64,000 bases of DNA from Comamonadaceae bacterium (GTDB lineage: Bacteria; Pseudomonadota; Gammaproteobacteria; Burkholderiales; Burkholderiaceae_C): assembly GCA_027484105.1 (NCBI GenBank), contig JAIXUG010000005.1, positions 434,001-498,000 of the forward strand, in the 5' to 3' direction. The stretch's first letter is position 1; each line of letters begins with the position of its first letter. Below, piece after piece: positions 9,003 to 17,524 of the stretch. Below the pieces are notes generated by a model, which saw only the letters and a program-made list of their open reading frames with translations, was not told where the DNA came from and ran no database searches. The translations under genes and the position numbers were made by a program.

Positions 9003-9398
9003 TCATCGTTCACATGCGGGGTACTGAACTCGTACCGATGGCGCATAGGCGAACGCAGATCCACTGTACACATCTATTCCCGTACCCACCACTCCCCCTA
9101 CCAGCCAATTACCCGCCGTGGACAAATTCAGCATCGACGGGATGGTCACCGCAACCTCACTGAAGTAAGGCGATTTGCAGGCGACTTTCAGATGCGAAAA
9201 GTCCTTTTGCACTTCAATGGTCGCTGGGGCATTGAAATGCCATACCCCTCGGGCATTTTGTGCCGTGCAGGCCGCCGGTACCAATTTCTCGTTGCACACA
9301 GGCTGGATGTGCACCGATTGCAAGTTGCCATGCAAAACCCCTGCACAAGCAGACAACAGCACGCAGAGCAACAAAGATGAAAAAAGCCGCCAGATCAT
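9003..9398 (-). CDS. Small putative lipoprotein of unknown function
   Basis: A 131-residue predicted lipoprotein (MIWRLFSSLLLCVLLSAC, Cys18 as lipid anchor). Three further cysteines follow in VCNEK, AACTA and VACKS, and one near the end, so disulfides are possible. The sequence is not one I can assign to a named function. The start at 9398 has GGA seven bases upstream; an in-frame ATG at 9404 is the alternative. Upstream partner of the PKD lipoprotein. Confidence 0.6.
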   Translation of the reverse strand: MIWRLFSSLLLCVLLSACAGVLHGNLQSVHIQPVCNEKLVPAACTAQNARGVWHFNAPATIEVQKDFSHLKVACKSPYFSEVAVTIPSMLNLSTAGNWLVGGVVGTGIDVYSGSAFAYAPSVRVQYPACER

Positions 9399-9816
9399 GG
9401 ACATATCCGATAGAGGAGTATCAACAACACATTGACACCTTCGCATGACAGACATCGGCTTGAGCTGGAAAATCTTGAATTGGGCCCACCCCGTTACATC
9501 AACACAAGGGTCAGCGAATTTTCCAGTGCAAGACCGACATGTCAGACTGTCTCATCAGGTTTTAAGCCCCAAGGCATAAGTGCCGGATTTGTTTTGAACC
9601 GCTATCTGAAAATTCGACCAAGCCCCGCCTTGCAAGCTGATGCCTGAAATTCCCTCATGGGCCGCCTGATCCCCTACCAAAGCCTCAGTGGCACCCGCTC
9701 AAACCATCGGCACATGGGAAACCTCAGTTTTTTATGTGGCGCCCATTTTAAAATTCATAATAATATCTATATCAAAAAATAAAGGTGAAAATTTCTAAAA
9801 AACTACCGGAGCCAAC
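9399..9816. other. Intergenic region with AT-rich promoter zone
   Basis: About 420 bases separate the divergent small lipoprotein and serine-hydrolase genes. The first 300 bases show no convincing reading frame. From about 9728 to 9800 the sequence becomes strongly AT-rich (runs such as CATAATAATATCTATATC), as expected for a promoter reading rightward. A good ribosome binding site, CGGAG at 9807-9811, precedes the ATG at 9817. Confidence 0.5.
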
Positions 9817-11487
9817 ATGCATCGATCAAAACTCCCCTTTGTCACTCTCCTTCTGGTGACATTGGCCAGCCCCACGGCCTGGGCCAGTGCGTTGGACGGC
9901 CGCTGGACCGGTGCATTGACTTGCTCCGAAAGTGTCACGAACCGCAACCCTGGCTTCACGGTGCCACTGGATTTGGCCATCTCCGGCACCTCGGGCACCT
10001 CCAATCGAAGCGATGAACAAACCGTTGAGACTTTTGCTTATCAACTCGCACCATCGGGCCTGCTGGACATCCAATCTCAAGGCCGACGACGAACTGACAC
10101 TGACACCCGCTGGGTCACCCGCTTGAGCGGCCATGCACACAACGGCACACTGGAACTCAAAGGTCAAATGTTTGCGGGAGATGGCAAAACCTTGGTACGA
10201 GACAAGTGCAGCGCATCCTTGAATCGCACCACCAGCGTCACAGTCACAAGCGCACCACCCGCTACAGCCACAGGCCATCAAGCCACCCACAGCAGCACCC
10301 TGACCCATAAGTCATTTCAGATCAAAGAGGTTGCGCCCAAAACCCCTCCTAAAAACCATGCCGCCACCACGCCAGGCTTTGGTGGCTTGCCCTTGGGTGA
10401 AGGGGGCGCACTCTACCTGCCTGAAGATTGGCTGATGGGCACGGGCCAACCCTGGCACTACCGCACCAATCCGCGTCCACAAGCACAGCCTGTACCCGTT
10501 CGCCAAGCCACCCCCGCAGAAGCCCCGGTCATCCAGCGTGCCGAGGCCTTGATGCAGCAGATTGAGTCCCGGGTACTGGTTTTGATGGACCAGGGCGAAA
10601 TCGTGAGCATCACTACCACTGGCGGCATCCGCCTTGACTCACGCTTGCTGAGCGCCAGCATGGCCAAGACCCTGACCGCACTCGCGGCGGGCAAAGCCGT
10701 TTGTGCAGGCCGTTTGAACATGGGGCAGCGTGCCGATTCGGTGATCCCCGCGCTGTCAGGCACTGACTTGGGCGCCGCCACCTTGCGCGACCTGCTCATG
10801 ATGGCCTCGGGCACCACCGAACCCGGCGAACGCGACTACGTGGGGACCACCGCAGAAGAAACGCGCTTTCACCTCGAAGGCGCTGGCAACCTAGAGAGAT
10901 TGCTGTCCACACCCGGCCAATCCTCGGCTCAACGCGGCATGTTCTCGAAAATCAAGCCGGGTGAACGCTTCAGCTACAAGTCACGCGACCCCTACACCGT
11001 GGCGATGATGCTGGAAAGAACAGTGGGCATGCCCGCCACCCGCTGGATGGAGACGCAACTGCTGGTTCCCGCCGATGCCGAACACTCGGCCATTTTCGCA
11101 ACCGATCGCAGCGGTTACTTTAGGGGTACTAACGACGCCATGCGCTTGGCGTTGATCGACTGGATCAGGCTTGCCATTTACATCGACAAAGAGCGCAAAC
11201 AAGACAGCTGCTTTGGCCGCTTCATTCGAGACATGGGCAGCACCCAAATCCGTGCACCCGGCTTGGTCAACCACATGTCCGGTTACGGTTACTTCACGTT
11301 CACTGAAAACGCCTTGACCCCACAAAGCTATTGGGCTGTGGGCTACGGTGGCCAGCGGATAGGCTGGAGCACAGAAGCGGGCAACAGCAGGATCTTCATG
11401 CTGTTCAGCAACTCAGCCGACCGCCACATGGACCTCGTCTACCCGATTGCGCGGGACTGGATGCGCCTTGGCAGCAAACCCAGATGA
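9817..11487 (+). CDS. Exported serine hydrolase, beta-lactamase/esterase family (NylB-like)
   Basis: A 556-residue exported protein. Signal peptide 1-24 (cleavage near WASA), then an N-terminal beta-rich domain of unknown type (about 26-140), a Pro/Thr linker, and a class C beta-lactamase-fold domain (about 240-556). The catalytic SxxK is S281-M-A-K284; the tyrosine motif is probably Y387-K-S; a C-terminal GYGGQ at about 509-513 matches the third motif in 6-aminohexanoate-dimer hydrolases and family VIII esterases. It probably acts in the periplasm on an ester, amide or D-amino-acid peptide, with the substrate unknown. Its stop overlaps the next start (ATGA). Confidence 0.8.
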   Translation: MHRSKLPFVTLLLVTLASPTAWASALDGRWTGALTCSESVTNRNPGFTVPLDLAISGTSGTSNRSDEQTVETFAYQLAPSGLLDIQSQGRRRTDTDTRWVTRLSGHAHNGTLELKGQMFAGDGKTLVRDKCSASLNRTTSVTVTSAPPATATGHQATHSSTLTHKSFQIKEVAPKTPPKNHAATTPGFGGLPLGEGGALYLPEDWLMGTGQPWHYRTNPRPQAQPVPVRQATPAEAPVIQRAEALMQQIESRVLVLMDQGEIVSITTTGGIRLDSRLLSASMAKTLTALAAGKAVCAGRLNMGQRADSVIPALSGTDLGAATLRDLLMMASGTTEPGERDYVGTTAEETRFHLEGAGNLERLLSTPGQSSAQRGMFSKIKPGERFSYKSRDPYTVAMMLERTVGMPATRWMETQLLVPADAEHSAIFATDRSGYFRGTNDAMRLALIDWIRLAIYIDKERKQDSCFGRFIRDMGSTQIRAPGLVNHMSGYGYFTFTENALTPQSYWAVGYGGQRIGWSTEAGNSRIFMLFSNSADRHMDLVYPIARDWMRLGSKPR

Positions 11488-13397
11488 AAAAAATGCTCAC
11501 ACGAACCATTTGCCTGACCACCCTCATCACCCTGGCCGCTTGCGGTGGTGGTGGTGGTGGCGGTGGTAGCGTTGGCGAGCAAGTTGAAGGCACAGAAGAC
11601 GAGAACGGCTTCGCCTACTTGCACGCGAGCTACCGGCTGCCGTTGACCCACCAGCACGACCCGGGCGCCCCCCTCTTTAGCGATGCACCCATCGCCACCT
11701 GGGGAGACAACGGCCAGGCCGAGATCGTGACTTTTGACGGCAATGGCTGGGCCAACCGCAAACTCAGCCTCGACTTTGAGGGTTGGCAAATCAATGGGAT
11801 CCGGCAATTCGAAGACCAGCTCTGGCTGCCCGAAAACGAGACACCTGTCGGCAAGCTATTTTTGGCCTACCCACACAAGAGTCTGGACAGACTGGCCTTT
11901 CTGGGCGTCGATACAGATCGGGCAACCGGCACCTACAAATTGCTCGACTTCGGCCAGACCCCTGGCACCTATGGCCGTTGGTCAGCCACTGACGTGGCGG
12001 GTGGCTGGTTGCTGGCCCGCTCGTTTCGCACGTCACAAATGGGCCAAAGCGCAGACTACGCACGCATCAACGTGCAAGTGGTCAAGATCGACCGCACCGG
12101 CCAAGTGCAAGCCAGCCGGACCATCGAAACCTCCAACATTCCCGGCTTTGGGAATGCACAGGCGCTCAACGGCATCAATAACCTGCCCTACATCCGATTG
12201 GAAAAACACTTTGGCGATGTGCTGATCTCCGGCTTCGCCAGCCAAATGCAAGCTGCCCGAGGCTCTTCTCTGAGCCAAATCAACCACCTCTGGATCCCGC
12301 TCGATGTGGCCAGCATGACACTGCGCGCACCCTTTTGGATACAGGCCGAACGCTTCAGAAGGGCACAGTTCAATGAGCAACCTGATCTGAACTTGTACGA
12401 TTGGAGCGCGCCCCGCACCCCAACCGCATGGCAAGGCCAAGGCAACTTCAGTTTGAGCACCGGCAACGCCAACTATTCCCCCGGCAACCTCAACCAGGGC
12501 TGGCTCAGGGCCAGGCTCAACGCCGACTACACCAGCCTGAGCCTGACCAGCCACGGGCTTCAAACAGGCCCCACAGACAACAACTGGAGCTTTATCTCCA
12601 CGGGTACTCAACAGACAGAAGCACGCTACCGATCATTCAACACGCAAGAACAATTCACCTTCGTAGGCAACCTTTCAGAGGTCAAGGGGCTGCCCGTCAG
12701 CAAGGTGAACTTCAGCACCTGCAGCACACAAGGCAACGGCGCATTCACCTACAGCAACAACTGCCAGCAATTCGATCGCTTTTATGCGCTCGACGAAACC
12801 AACGCGCTGCGGGTACGCACATCCCCAGCCGCATTGAACGTGACCTATGTGTACGACCCACGCGCCTACGACCCCACAGACACCACACCCAGTGTGCTCA
12901 GCCTCGAATACCCCACCACCCAAAAAAGGCTCAGCCTTGACCTGGACACGCAGCACCGACACCCGGGCTGCACCACCGACAGGGCCTTCGAATCGCCCCC
13001 CATCCCCGTGTTAAGCCAGGCAGAGAACGCCAGTTTGCAAATCACGCAACGCCCTGCCGTGTTCAACACCAGCGCGTTCCACACATCAGGCCCATTGCGC
13101 GTCAGCGTCCGCCCCTACCATTACCGAGCGCCGGTGCTGTGCTCGCAATTCAAGATCAGCCTTGACCAGCGCATCAGCGTGGCACGCGCCACCGACAGCC
13201 AACGCACATCGGTGCAACCCGTGCTGCACCCGCACTATGTAAGGCAGCAAATCACCCCCCCTGCCAATGGCAGCTACGACGCCACCAACAACGTCTACAG
13301 CCCAAGGCCAGGCTTCAGTGGTACCGACACCTTCAAGGTCCGCATCAACGACCGCACAGGTGAACAAGATGTGACGATTGAGGTGCGGGTGTTCTAG
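11484..13397 (+). CDS. Large lipoprotein with poly-glycine after the lipid anchor
   Basis: A 637-residue predicted lipoprotein: lipobox LAAC with Cys20, then eight glycines encoded by a GGT-rich triplet run near 11541-11568, which could expand or contract without shifting the frame. The remainder has no catalytic motif that I recognise; it is rich in aromatic and Asn/Gln residues as in beta-propeller or beta-helix exported proteins. The last 45 residues (PPANGSYDATNN..., GFSGTDTFKV) look like the end of a cadherin/VCBS-like beta domain, the same kind as at the C-terminus of the OmpA-family protein downstream. ATG overlaps the upstream TGA, so it is translationally coupled to the serine hydrolase. 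Confidence 0.75.
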   Translation: MKKMLTRTICLTTLITLAACGGGGGGGGSVGEQVEGTEDENGFAYLHASYRLPLTHQHDPGAPLFSDAPIATWGDNGQAEIVTFDGNGWANRKLSLDFEGWQINGIRQFEDQLWLPENETPVGKLFLAYPHKSLDRLAFLGVDTDRATGTYKLLDFGQTPGTYGRWSATDVAGGWLLARSFRTSQMGQSADYARINVQVVKIDRTGQVQASRTIETSNIPGFGNAQALNGINNLPYIRLEKHFGDVLISGFASQMQAARGSSLSQINHLWIPLDVASMTLRAPFWIQAERFRRAQFNEQPDLNLYDWSAPRTPTAWQGQGNFSLSTGNANYSPGNLNQGWLRARLNADYTSLSLTSHGLQTGPTDNNWSFISTGTQQTEARYRSFNTQEQFTFVGNLSEVKGLPVSKVNFSTCSTQGNGAFTYSNNCQQFDRFYALDETNALRVRTSPAALNVTYVYDPRAYDPTDTTPSVLSLEYPTTQKRLSLDLDTQHRHPGCTTDRAFESPPIPVLSQAENASLQITQRPAVFNTSAFHTSGPLRVSVRPYHYRAPVLCSQFKISLDQRISVARATDSQRTSVQPVLHPHYVRQQITPPANGSYDATNNVYSPRPGFSGTDTFKVRINDRTGEQDVTIEVRVF

Positions 13398-13440
13398 CCC
13401 TGCCATTCATTTCGCCTCGCTCAAACCCAGAGCCGTCAAG

Positions 13441-13541
13441 TAAAATCCACGCCCATCGCCAGCGGCATGATGAATGCAGAGCGAGAGCCTGGTGCGCTGC
13501 GCACCAAGGCTCGGCCGCATAAGCGGCTTATCTGCCGCTGG
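13441..13541 (+). promoter_or_regulatory. Structured 5' leader of the OmpA-family gene
   Basis: A -10-like TAAAAT lies at 13441-13446. It is followed by nested inverted repeats: CCAGCGGCA (13459-13467) pairs perfectly with TGCCGCTGG (13533-13541), enclosing a hairpin GAGCC-T-GGTGC...GCACC-AA-GGCTC (13485-13512) and another AGCGGC-TTATCT-GCCGCT (13522-13539) that competes with the long pairing. The two possible foldings share the segment GCCGCT. This looks like a structured leader RNA ahead of the ATG at 13568. No known riboswitch class is recognised. Confidence 0.45.
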
Positions 13542-13567
13542 TATGCCACAACTCCTCGACACTGCCC

Positions 13568-15391
13568 ATGGCACGCTACAAAGCACCTGCACACCTGCCC
13601 TTGTTGCTGATCACACTGCTCAGCCCGTGGCTCAACGCCCATGCCCAAACCACCATAGCGCCACCCGTTTCAGAAGGGCGTACGCAATACATCGGTGATA
13701 CAGCACGACTGTCCATCGGCACCAGCGGCGCTGGCCGGGTATATGGCGAAATCGGCGGCGTTCTGCACGAGACAGACCGCCAAACCTGGCTGGGCGAACT
13801 TTGGGTGGCCAACTCCGCTGGCGGCATCAAACTCAGCCACCACCGCCTGCACCAAGACACTGTGCACAAGCTCTTTGTAGCGCATGACCAAAACCCCACC
13901 CGCGACCAAAAACTCACCCTTGGCTACGGCCAAGAGCGCAGCAACTGGTTTGGCAACATCAACCTCAGTCTGGGGACCACAGGAAGACGCTTGGTCAGCG
14001 ACCAAACCACCACACAGGTCACCCAAGAAAGCGGCACCACCCCCACCGGCACCTACACCGACACCATCACCCTGGCCACACAAACCCGCTTTTTTGACCG
14101 CGTCTATGACCAAGGCTTGGGCTTGCGGGCAGGCCGCTACAGCGAAGCACTGAACCTTCGGCTGAGCGTGGGATACGACCACGAATGGGGCCAAGGGCGT
14201 GCCAGGCAAGACACCGTGTCCCTGCTGGCCGAAAAAGGCTTTGTTGGTACCCCGCACAGCCTGGCCCTGCAATTGAGCCACAAAAATCGATCCGGCGATG
14301 TGCTCAGCACTGGCAACGCCACCAGCCAAGTCCTGCTCGTGTACAGGCTGAGCCTGGGCGGCGTCAACCACCGCCCCGAAAAGCGGTTTGTGGTCACCGC
14401 CATTCAACCCCCTATACCTTTGCCGTCATCCTTACCGCAAGCCGTACCAGCCCCAGCTCCGTCACAAGCTGCACCTGCGGCTCCCATCTCCGTCAAAGAG
14501 CCCCGCTGGGTCAAGACCAAAGTCACGATGAACGCCGATACGCTGTTTGACTTCAACAGCGCCAACCTGACCCCCGCCGCCCGCGCCGAACTTGACCGCA
14601 TCGCCAATGTGTTGCAACAACAAGGCCGTGACGGCAACATCCGCATCACCGGCCACACCTGTGACATTGGCTCAGACCGCGTCAACGATCGGCTCTCGTT
14701 GCAACGCGCCGAATCGGTGCGCAACTACCTGGTCGGCACCGGGGCTCTACCCTCCGATGCCGCCATCGTGATTGGCAAAGGCAAACGAGCACAAAAGCAC
14801 CCTGCCACCGCCGCCACCCGAGCCCAAAACCGCCGCGTCGAGCTCGAATTCTTCAGCTTCACCAGCCAGCAAGAATGGATCGACGTGCCCCAAGTGATCG
14901 CCGCTGTCCCCACCCCCGTGGTGGTGCCCCCCCAGCCAGCCCCGGCACCGGCCATTGCGCCCGTGGTTTACGAACGCCGCCTGATCGACCAGCCGCCCGC
15001 CTGGAGCCAACGCGCTCTGCGCACCCCTGCCACGCACAAACGCGACGTGGACGTTTACCGCGTCAAGGAAGAAGTCCAACGTGAAACACGCGAGCGCGAA
15101 AACATCGAACGCCCAAACAACGCACCCACTGCGACGAAGGACACTTTTTGGGTCAGCGGCAAAACCCCCAGCACCCTAAACGTTCTGGCCAATGACACCG
15201 ACCCCGAAGGCGACCCCATCAGGATCATTTCTGTCAAGCAGCCCACTCAAGGCGTGGGCACAGTTGAAGTCATCGGCAATGAAATCAAATTCACCCCCAA
15301 TAGCATCTTCTGGGTCGATAATTTTTCGTACACCATCAGCGACGACAGAGGAGCCACATCCACAGCAACAGTCTTACTGATCGATCCCTAA
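13568..15391 (+). CDS. OmpA-family outer-membrane protein with C-terminal cadherin-like domain
   Basis: A 607-residue exported protein: signal peptide to about residue 26 (LNAHAQ), an N-terminal region of about 240 residues with alternating beta-strand pattern (possibly a barrel), a Pro/Ala linker, a peptidoglycan-binding OmpA domain (about 318-425; LFDFNSANLTP ... AQNRRVELEFF), a second Pro-rich linker, and a C-terminal cadherin/VCBS-like domain (about 517-605; VLANDTDPEGDP ... FSYTISDDRGATS). The order is unusual because the OmpA domain is internal rather than terminal. It probably tethers an outer-membrane or surface assembly to peptidoglycan. Context: last gene of the exported-protein block. 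Confidence 0.8.
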   Translation: MARYKAPAHLPLLLITLLSPWLNAHAQTTIAPPVSEGRTQYIGDTARLSIGTSGAGRVYGEIGGVLHETDRQTWLGELWVANSAGGIKLSHHRLHQDTVHKLFVAHDQNPTRDQKLTLGYGQERSNWFGNINLSLGTTGRRLVSDQTTTQVTQESGTTPTGTYTDTITLATQTRFFDRVYDQGLGLRAGRYSEALNLRLSVGYDHEWGQGRARQDTVSLLAEKGFVGTPHSLALQLSHKNRSGDVLSTGNATSQVLLVYRLSLGGVNHRPEKRFVVTAIQPPIPLPSSLPQAVPAPAPSQAAPAAPISVKEPRWVKTKVTMNADTLFDFNSANLTPAARAELDRIANVLQQQGRDGNIRITGHTCDIGSDRVNDRLSLQRAESVRNYLVGTGALPSDAAIVIGKGKRAQKHPATAATRAQNRRVELEFFSFTSQQEWIDVPQVIAAVPTPVVVPPQPAPAPAIAPVVYERRLIDQPPAWSQRALRTPATHKRDVDVYRVKEEVQRETRERENIERPNNAPTATKDTFWVSGKTPSTLNVLANDTDPEGDPIRIISVKQPTQGVGTVEVIGNEIKFTPNSIFWVDNFSYTISDDRGATSTATVLLIDP

Positions 15392-15519
15392 GCTCAGTAA
15401 TCTCCAATGCCGGTTTCATTGTTGGACAGGCTTGTAAGAATTTGCAGTTGCCCCTGCTAAATTCATTTCAAGCCAGTTGGTCTTGACCCGTGACCGAGCC
15501 ACCCGCAGTGATCATAGAT
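15392..15519. other. Intergenic region between convergent genes
   Basis: No convincing gene, terminator hairpin or repeat is visible between the end of the OmpA-family gene and the open stretch that continues the methyltransferase frame. Confidence 0.4.
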
Positions 15520-15636
15520 CTACAGTCTGTCTTGGCTAAATGTTTCTGCCAGTTTCTCAATCAAGCTTGTCAAACCGCTCGCCTGTACAAGGCCCAACAT
15601 CAGGCCCAGATGGACAGTTTTCGGCCTGCAACAACA
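15520..15636 (-). pseudogene. In-frame continuation of the methyltransferase after TGA
   Basis: Downstream of the TGA at 15637-15639 the same frame stays open for 38 codons to a TAG at 15520-15522. The translation has protein-like composition (VHLGLMLGLVQASGL, then SLIEKLAETFSQDRL) with an amphipathic helical pattern. It may be the original C-terminus cut off by a nonsense change, a readthrough extension, or chance. Confidence 0.3.
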
Positions 15637-16257
15637 TCATGCTGAAATGGACTTTACCAGTCTCGTCGTCAAAGCACGATGCTGCGCAAATTGCAGCATC
15701 CTTACGGCCGCACCTTTGAAGACACCCCGACTCGGTTTGCGAAAGACGCCCACCGAGTCATGCCAGAAATCACTGCCGGGATCTCCACTGTCATCCCAAC
15801 AGGTAAAAGCTTGCAAATTCTCAAGACGGGCAAACTGTCCCAAGGCCAACATACCATCTCTGTAGAAACGCCAACAGTCAACTGGATATCTGTGCTCAGG
15901 TCCAGAGGAGGGCACCACCAAACAAGCCAACCCACCCGGCTTGAGCACTCTTGAAATTTCAAGCATCGTGATCCAGAAATACTCAACGTGTTCCAGCACT
16001 TGACCGGAAATCAATACATCCACAGAGCCCGTTGGCACCTCACGCCAAACGTAAGGGTCTTGCAGTACCAAGCTCACGTTGGGGCCAGCTTGCAAGTCAG
16101 CTCCAATGTAATTCCATCCAACCTTCTCAAAGATAGGCCTGTAACAAGCCCCCATTTCGGTACTGCCCAAATCCAGAATTTTGAGTGAACGCCCCACCTC
16201 ACTGGACAGGTACTCGTCCACGAATTTCTGCATGTTTTTCAATGAACTCAAATGCAT
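15637..16257 (-). CDS. Class I SAM-dependent methyltransferase (polysaccharide locus)
   Basis: A 206-residue methyltransferase of the Methyltransf_11 type: motif I is ILDLGSTEMG (about 29-38), with a post-motif YIGADLQAGPNV and the strand SVDVLISGQVLEHV. The ATG at 16257 has a GAGG ribosome binding site eight bases upstream. It is the last gene of a five-gene glycan cluster and starts ten bases after the preceding glycosyltransferase stop. The frame continues open beyond the TGA stop for 38 codons (see 15520-15636), so this could be a truncated form. Likely role: methylating a sugar of the surface polysaccharide. Confidence 0.75.
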   Translation of the reverse strand: MHLSSLKNMQKFVDEYLSSEVGRSLKILDLGSTEMGACYRPIFEKVGWNYIGADLQAGPNVSLVLQDPYVWREVPTGSVDVLISGQVLEHVEYFWITMLEISRVLKPGGLACLVVPSSGPEHRYPVDCWRFYRDGMLALGQFARLENLQAFTCWDDSGDPGSDFWHDSVGVFRKPSRGVFKGAAVRMLQFAQHRALTTRLVKSISA

Positions 16258-16267
16258 CTTGGTTACC

Positions 16268-17524
16268 TCAACGCAGTCTAGAAATAATGCCGGAAAAGCC
16301 CTCGGCCTTGATGACCTGGAAAGCTTTTTTACTGACCAGTTCAAAATTTGCTTTGGACTTGATGGCAAAAAGAACCACGTCCAAGAACTTTGCTGGCACC
16401 CGACTGCCCTGAGAACCGTCAAACCCCGATGGGAGAACCTCCGACAAACGTTTGGCCGCAAGGGTCCTGACTTTTTCATCTTTGTCAAACAACTGCGGGT
16501 ACTCCTTGACACCTTGTGTTTTCCACCACCCCAAAAAACTGTTCGAGTCAAAAGGGTCAGGAAACGCGCTGCGCAGATCCGCACGCAAACGGTAAACAAG
16601 GCGCTGTTGTTTGATGATCTTTTCGCCATTAGTGAAAACGCCGAACGCCCAAGGCTTGCGAGCCAAAGGATCGCGCATCGTTTCGTCATTGAGCTCGGAG
16701 TACCATTGCAAAAGCTGTTCCAACGCAGCATTCCCCGACATGTGCTTGACGGCCATCAGCTTGTGTGACCCACTGTCAAAACCCGTGAAATGGTAAAAGC
16801 CCAAAGGCACATCGTTGACTTTGTACGAACCCTCGTAAAAGGACAGCGTACGGGTGGTCAAATTCCATGTTGCGACATTGTGACGTGGCGACCGCATGAC
16901 CACCACATCACTGAAAAATGCAGGCACAAGATCAATCCATTTTTGATCGGTAAAAAGACCATTGGGGATACTGTTGACACAGAAGTGATATATACGATTG
17001 GCCCACCATTCAGCGAAGCGACGCCCTTCCGGGGTGGCATTGACGCCCAAAAATCCCAGGTTAAAAACACCATGTTTGAGACTGCTAATCTCATTGTCCC
17101 GCACAGCGTCCAATGAAAGTTCCGGATCTGTTTGATGCGGAATCAGCACCATATTGCCATGGTCAATGGCTTCAATGATATCGTCCAACCTTGAAAAAGC
17201 GACTGTGTCTGGGTCCATATAAATGACCTTATCGACATCATCACGGCTCAACAAATGCAACAGCATGAATGGCTTGATCGCCGTAGACAGCTCCACAATA
17301 TCGTGACAAAAAGCCCACGAATTCCAATCTGGTATGCCCAAATCTGCAATCGGCATCACATGGTCAAAAGGCTCACCAGACAAATCAGTATCTGCAGGCA
17401 CATCGTCGGCCAACACAAGATGCAAAACCCATTCCGGGTGCCATTTTTTCAACGAATCAAACAGGATCCTGACCTTCGGGATGTAATTGAATGCGGCACT
17501 GGTATAGACATGTATTTTTTTCAT
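16268..17524 (-). CDS. Glycosyltransferase, GT8-like
   Basis: A 418-residue protein with a GT-A-type N-terminal half: MKKIHVYTSAAFNYIPKVRI opens a nucleotide-binding fold, and VIYMDPDTVAF (about 99-109) contains the metal-binding DxD of GT8-like enzymes. A conserved GVFNLGFLGVN (about 152-162) supports the acceptor site. The C-terminal third is of unclear function. It overlaps the upstream gene by four bases (ATGA). It most likely adds a sugar to the polysaccharide exported by the adjacent ABC transporter; donor and acceptor are unknown. Base composition is more AT-rich than the flanking core genes. Confidence 0.75.
   Translation of the reverse strand: MKKIHVYTSAAFNYIPKVRILFDSLKKWHPEWVLHLVLADDVPADTDLSGEPFDHVMPIADLGIPDWNSWAFCHDIVELSTAIKPFMLLHLLSRDDVDKVIYMDPDTVAFSRLDDIIEAIDHGNMVLIPHQTDPELSLDAVRDNEISSLKHGVFNLGFLGVNATPEGRRFAEWWANRIYHFCVNSIPNGLFTDQKWIDLVPAFFSDVVVMRSPRHNVATWNLTTRTLSFYEGSYKVNDVPLGFYHFTGFDSGSHKLMAVKHMSGNAALEQLLQWYSELNDETMRDPLARKPWAFGVFTNGEKIIKQQRLVYRLRADLRSAFPDPFDSNSFLGWWKTQGVKEYPQLFDKDEKVRTLAAKRLSEVLPSGFDGSQGSRVPAKFLDVVLFAIKSKANFELVSKKAFQVIKAEGFSGIISRLR

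Noticed and set aside
9432..9647. A 71-codon plus-strand frame upstream of the serine hydrolase
   Set aside because: No ribosome binding site and no protein-like pattern.
11541..11568. GGT triplet run as a phase-variation switch
   Set aside because: A triplet repeat changes glycine number without shifting the frame, so it cannot switch expression on and off; kept only as a note in the lipoprotein entry.
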